From positions 1,922,001-1,986,000 of the forward strand of contig NZ_CP162102.1 of the NCBI RefSeq assembly GCF_042466665.1: a stretch of DNA of 64,000 nt. The letters are read 5' to 3'. This document shows positions 62,120 to 64,000 of this stretch, in pieces. Numbering within the stretch: position 1 is the stretch's first letter; each line of letters starts with the position of its first letter. The notes under the pieces are model-generated. The model worked only from the letters and a program-made list of their open reading frames with translations, was not told the origin of the DNA and ran no database searches. This stretch comes from Peterkaempfera podocarpi. Its GTDB lineage: Bacteria > Actinomycetota > Actinomycetes > Streptomycetales > Streptomycetaceae. The translations under genes and the position numbers were made by a program.

Positions 62120-62146
62120 CGGGGCCGCCCGGGGAGGGCGGCCCCG
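62120..62146 (-). terminator. Stem-loop between aldehyde dehydrogenase and DUF779 genes
   Basis: A perfect 11-bp stem, CGGGGCCGCCC / GGGCGGCCCCG, with a 5-nt loop lies just past the dehydrogenase stop and could act as an attenuator inside the operon. Confidence 0.5.
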
Positions 62147-62155
62147 CGGTGGCGG

Positions 62156-63679
62156 TCAGAACAGGCCGAGGGCCTGGTCGGAGTAGCTGACCAGCAGGTT
62201 CTTGGTCTGCTGGTAGTGCTCCAGCATCATCCGGTGGTTCTCGCGGCCGATACCGGAGTTCTTGTAGCCGCCGAAGGCGGCGTGCGCCGGGTAGAGGTGG
62301 TAGGAGTTGGTCCACACCCGGCCCGCCTGGATGGCGCGGCCCGCCCGGTAGGCGGTGGCACCGTCGCGGGTCCAGACCCCGGCGCCGAGGCCGTAGAGGG
62401 TGTCGTTGGCGATCCGGACGGCGTCCTCGAAGTCGTCGAAGCGGGTGACGGAGACCACCGGCCCGAAGATCTCCTCCTGGAAGATCCGCATGCTGTTGTC
62501 GCCCTCGAAGACGGTGGGGGCGACGTAGTAGCCGCCGGAGAGTTCGCCGCCGAGGTCGACCCGCTCGCCGCCGGCCAGGATCTTGGCGCCCTCGGCGCGG
62601 CCGATGTCCAGATAGGAGAGGATCTTCTCCAGCTGGTCGTTGGAGGCCTGGGCGCCGACCATGGTGTCGGTGTCCAGCGGGTTGCCCTGGCGGATGGTGC
62701 CCACCCGCTCCAGCGCGTCCCCCAGGAAGCGGTCGTAGACCGAGGCCTGGATCAGCGCGCGGCTGGGGCAGGTGCAGACCTCGCCCTGGTTGAGGGCGAA
62801 CAGGGCGAACCCCTCCAGCGCCTTGTCGTAGAAGGCGTCCTGGACGTCGGCGACGTCCTCGAAGAAGACGTTGGGGCTCTTGCCGCCCAGCTCGAGGGTG
62901 ACGGGGATCAGATTGCCGCTGGCGTACTGCATGATCAGGCGTCCGGTGGTGGTCTCGCCGGTGAAGGCGATCTTGCGGATGCGGCTGCTGGAGGCGAGCG
63001 GCTTGCCGGCCTCCACACCGAAGCCGTTGACCACGTTGACCACGCCGGGCGGCAGCAGGTCGGCGATCAGCTCCATCAGCAGCAGGATGGACGCCGGGGT
63101 CTGCTCGGCGGGCTTGAGGACCACCGCGTTGCCCGCGGCGAGGGCGGGGGCGAGCTTCCAGACCGCCATCAGCAGCGGGAAGTTCCACGGGATGATCTGG
63201 CCGACGACGCCCAGCGGCTCATGGAAGTGGTACGCCACGGTGTCGTGGTCGAGCTGCGAGAGCCCGCCCTCCTGGGCGCGGATCGCACCGGCGAAGTAGC
63301 GGAAGTGGTCCACTGCCAGCGGCAGGTCGGCGGCCAGGGTCTCGCGGACCGGCTTGCCGTTCTCCCAGCTCTCGGCGACGGCCAGCATCTCCAGGTTGTC
63401 CGCGATGCGGTCGGCGATCCGGTGGAGCACCAGGGCCCGTTCGGCCGGGGAGGTGCGGCCCCAGGCGGGGGCGGCGGCGTGGGCGGCGTCCAGCGCCAGC
63501 TCGATGTCCTCGGCGCCGCTGCGCGGGACCTCGCAGAAGGTCCGGCCGGTGACCGGGGTGGGGTTCTCGAAGTAGCGGCCCTGGACCGGCGGGACCCACT
63601 GGCCGCCGATCCAGTTGCCGTAGCGCGACTGGTAGGTGGCCGGGCTGCCCGGTCGGCCCGGCGGCTGGTAGACCGTCAT
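62156..63679 (-). CDS. NAD(P)-dependent aldehyde dehydrogenase
   Basis: The 507-residue protein is a full-length ALDH-superfamily enzyme that oxidises aldehydes to acids. The active site is visible: GQIIPWNFPLLMAVWKLAPA, the cofactor motif FTGETTTG, the general-base Glu in LELGGKSPNVFFED and the nucleophile Cys in NQGEVCTCPSRAL. The last residues LLVSYSDQALGLF are typical of the ExaC/acetaldehyde group, so a volatile aldehyde such as acetaldehyde is a likely substrate (inference). The ATG at 63679 has AAGGAGG at 9 nt. It is in an operon with DUF779. Confidence 0.95.
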   Translation of the reverse strand: MTVYQPPGRPGSPATYQSRYGNWIGGQWVPPVQGRYFENPTPVTGRTFCEVPRSGAEDIELALDAAHAAAPAWGRTSPAERALVLHRIADRIADNLEMLAVAESWENGKPVRETLAADLPLAVDHFRYFAGAIRAQEGGLSQLDHDTVAYHFHEPLGVVGQIIPWNFPLLMAVWKLAPALAAGNAVVLKPAEQTPASILLLMELIADLLPPGVVNVVNGFGVEAGKPLASSSRIRKIAFTGETTTGRLIMQYASGNLIPVTLELGGKSPNVFFEDVADVQDAFYDKALEGFALFALNQGEVCTCPSRALIQASVYDRFLGDALERVGTIRQGNPLDTDTMVGAQASNDQLEKILSYLDIGRAEGAKILAGGERVDLGGELSGGYYVAPTVFEGDNSMRIFQEEIFGPVVSVTRFDDFEDAVRIANDTLYGLGAGVWTRDGATAYRAGRAIQAGRVWTNSYHLYPAHAAFGGYKNSGIGRENHRMMLEHYQQTKNLLVSYSDQALGLF

Positions 63680-63746
63680 GGGTGGCGCCTCCTTGCGCTG
63701 GTGGCGCGCCCCCGGCCCGCCCGGGGACGGCGCTGCGACGGCGACG

Positions 63747-64000
63747 CTAACCGCGGGGAGGTTGCCGCAGGGTTGCGGCGCGAGCACGGGCCACTCCTCC
63801 GGCGGCCATTCCCCCGGCGGCCGGCCGCACCCCGAGCGCGGCCAGGTCGGCGGCCAGCAGGGTGCGGCGCGGCGAGCCGGACGGCAGGGCGCGCAGCGCC
63901 GCCTCCAGCAGAGCCGGGTCGGAGCGGCCCTCGGGGCGCAGTGCCCATCCGGCGAGCAGTTCGGGGCCGGCGTGGTGGAGCAGTACCGCCCGCAGCTCGC
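63747..64000 (-). CDS. C-terminal end of a gene cut by the window edge
   Basis: An open frame enters from the window edge and stops at TAG (63747-63749). The last 83 residues are visible: ELRAVLLHHAGPELLAGWAL, then RPEGRSDPALLEAALRALP, RTLLAADLAALGVRPAAGG and ARAATLRQPPRG. They have strong third-position G/C and a sensible composition. Genes in this place next to ALDH/DUF779 pairs often encode a GAF-domain regulator, but the visible part does not show a diagnostic motif. No function can be assigned. Confidence 0.6.
   Translation of the reverse strand, partial: ELRAVLLHHAGPELLAGWALRPEGRSDPALLEAALRALPSGSPRRTLLAADLAALGVRPAAGGMAAGGVARARAATLRQPPRG

Overview
The window is a stretch of chromosomal core DNA from a high-G+C actinomycete, almost certainly of the Streptomyces / Kitasatospora / Streptacidiphilus group. 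The main reasons are two chaplin genes, promoters of sigma-BldN type in front of them, a sigma-F-type sporulation sigma factor, an AfsR/SARP-type regulator, mycothiol and F420 enzymes, a complete Pup-proteasome locus, and a strong third-position G/C bias. I see no prophage, insertion sequence, CRISPR array or resistance island.

Region 1 (1-13973, all on the minus strand) is the pupylation and proteasome block. Read 5' to 3' on its own strand it runs arc (ATPase ring), dop, pup, prcB, prcA, pafA, three FKBP-type prolyl isomerase genes (a membrane-anchored and a lipoprotein tandem-FKBP protein, then a single-domain cytosolic one), pafB-pafC (WYL regulators, overlapping by 4 nt), a small zinc-ribbon protein, a small membrane protein and tatA. 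Strong hairpins lie between arc and dop, between pup and prcB, after prcA, after pafA and after two FKBP genes, so the block is probably several transcripts.

Region 2 (13974-30164) holds a 3Fe-4S ferredoxin, an exported hypothetical protein, the tRNA m1A58 methyltransferase, a site-2-protease family metalloprotease with CBS domains, a stand-alone RecB/Cas4-like nuclease coupled to an orphan NarL-type response regulator, a solitary family-5 solute-binding lipoprotein, a HAD phosphatase, cobalamin-dependent methionine synthase, a membrane-anchored TIM-barrel glycosidase-like protein, a PAC2 protein, and mshC of mycothiol synthesis. Region 3 (30165-42823) continues with the conserved mshC-linked trio (SCO1664 family, DUF3090, histidine phosphatase), CorA, an F420 oxidoreductase, an aldo/keto reductase, a RecD-like protein that has lost its ATPase motifs, small conserved proteins, a long and a short chaplin, and an M20 peptidase.

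Region 4 (43070-49236) is looser. It holds tRNA-Leu(GAG), a decayed LacI-family fragment, a secreted lytic-transglycosylase-like protein with a His-rich repeat, a 270-bp tract almost free of G on the plus strand, a membrane-anchored Pro/Ser/Thr-rich protein, sigma-F, two tiny conserved proteins and a second F420 oxidoreductase. Region 5 (49310-64000) has a 1050-residue AfsR-like regulator, an ABC-F ATPase, a flavin dehydrogenase, an ECF sigma / zinc anti-sigma pair, a VOC-family protein, a zinc-ribbon membrane protein, the Tex RNA-binding protein, and an aldehyde dehydrogenase with a DUF779 partner, cut by the window edge inside an upstream gene.

The points most worth a second look are: paired chitinase/DasR-type boxes in a convergent intergenic gap with no gene to control; an apparently dead RecD-like helicase; matching sigma-BldN promoters at both chaplins; a Pup that ends in encoded GGE; degenerate first FKBP domains in both tandem FKBP proteins; the His-rich cell-wall enzyme; the LacI remnant; and a recurrent promoter layout suggesting that at least eight genes are read from leaderless mRNAs.
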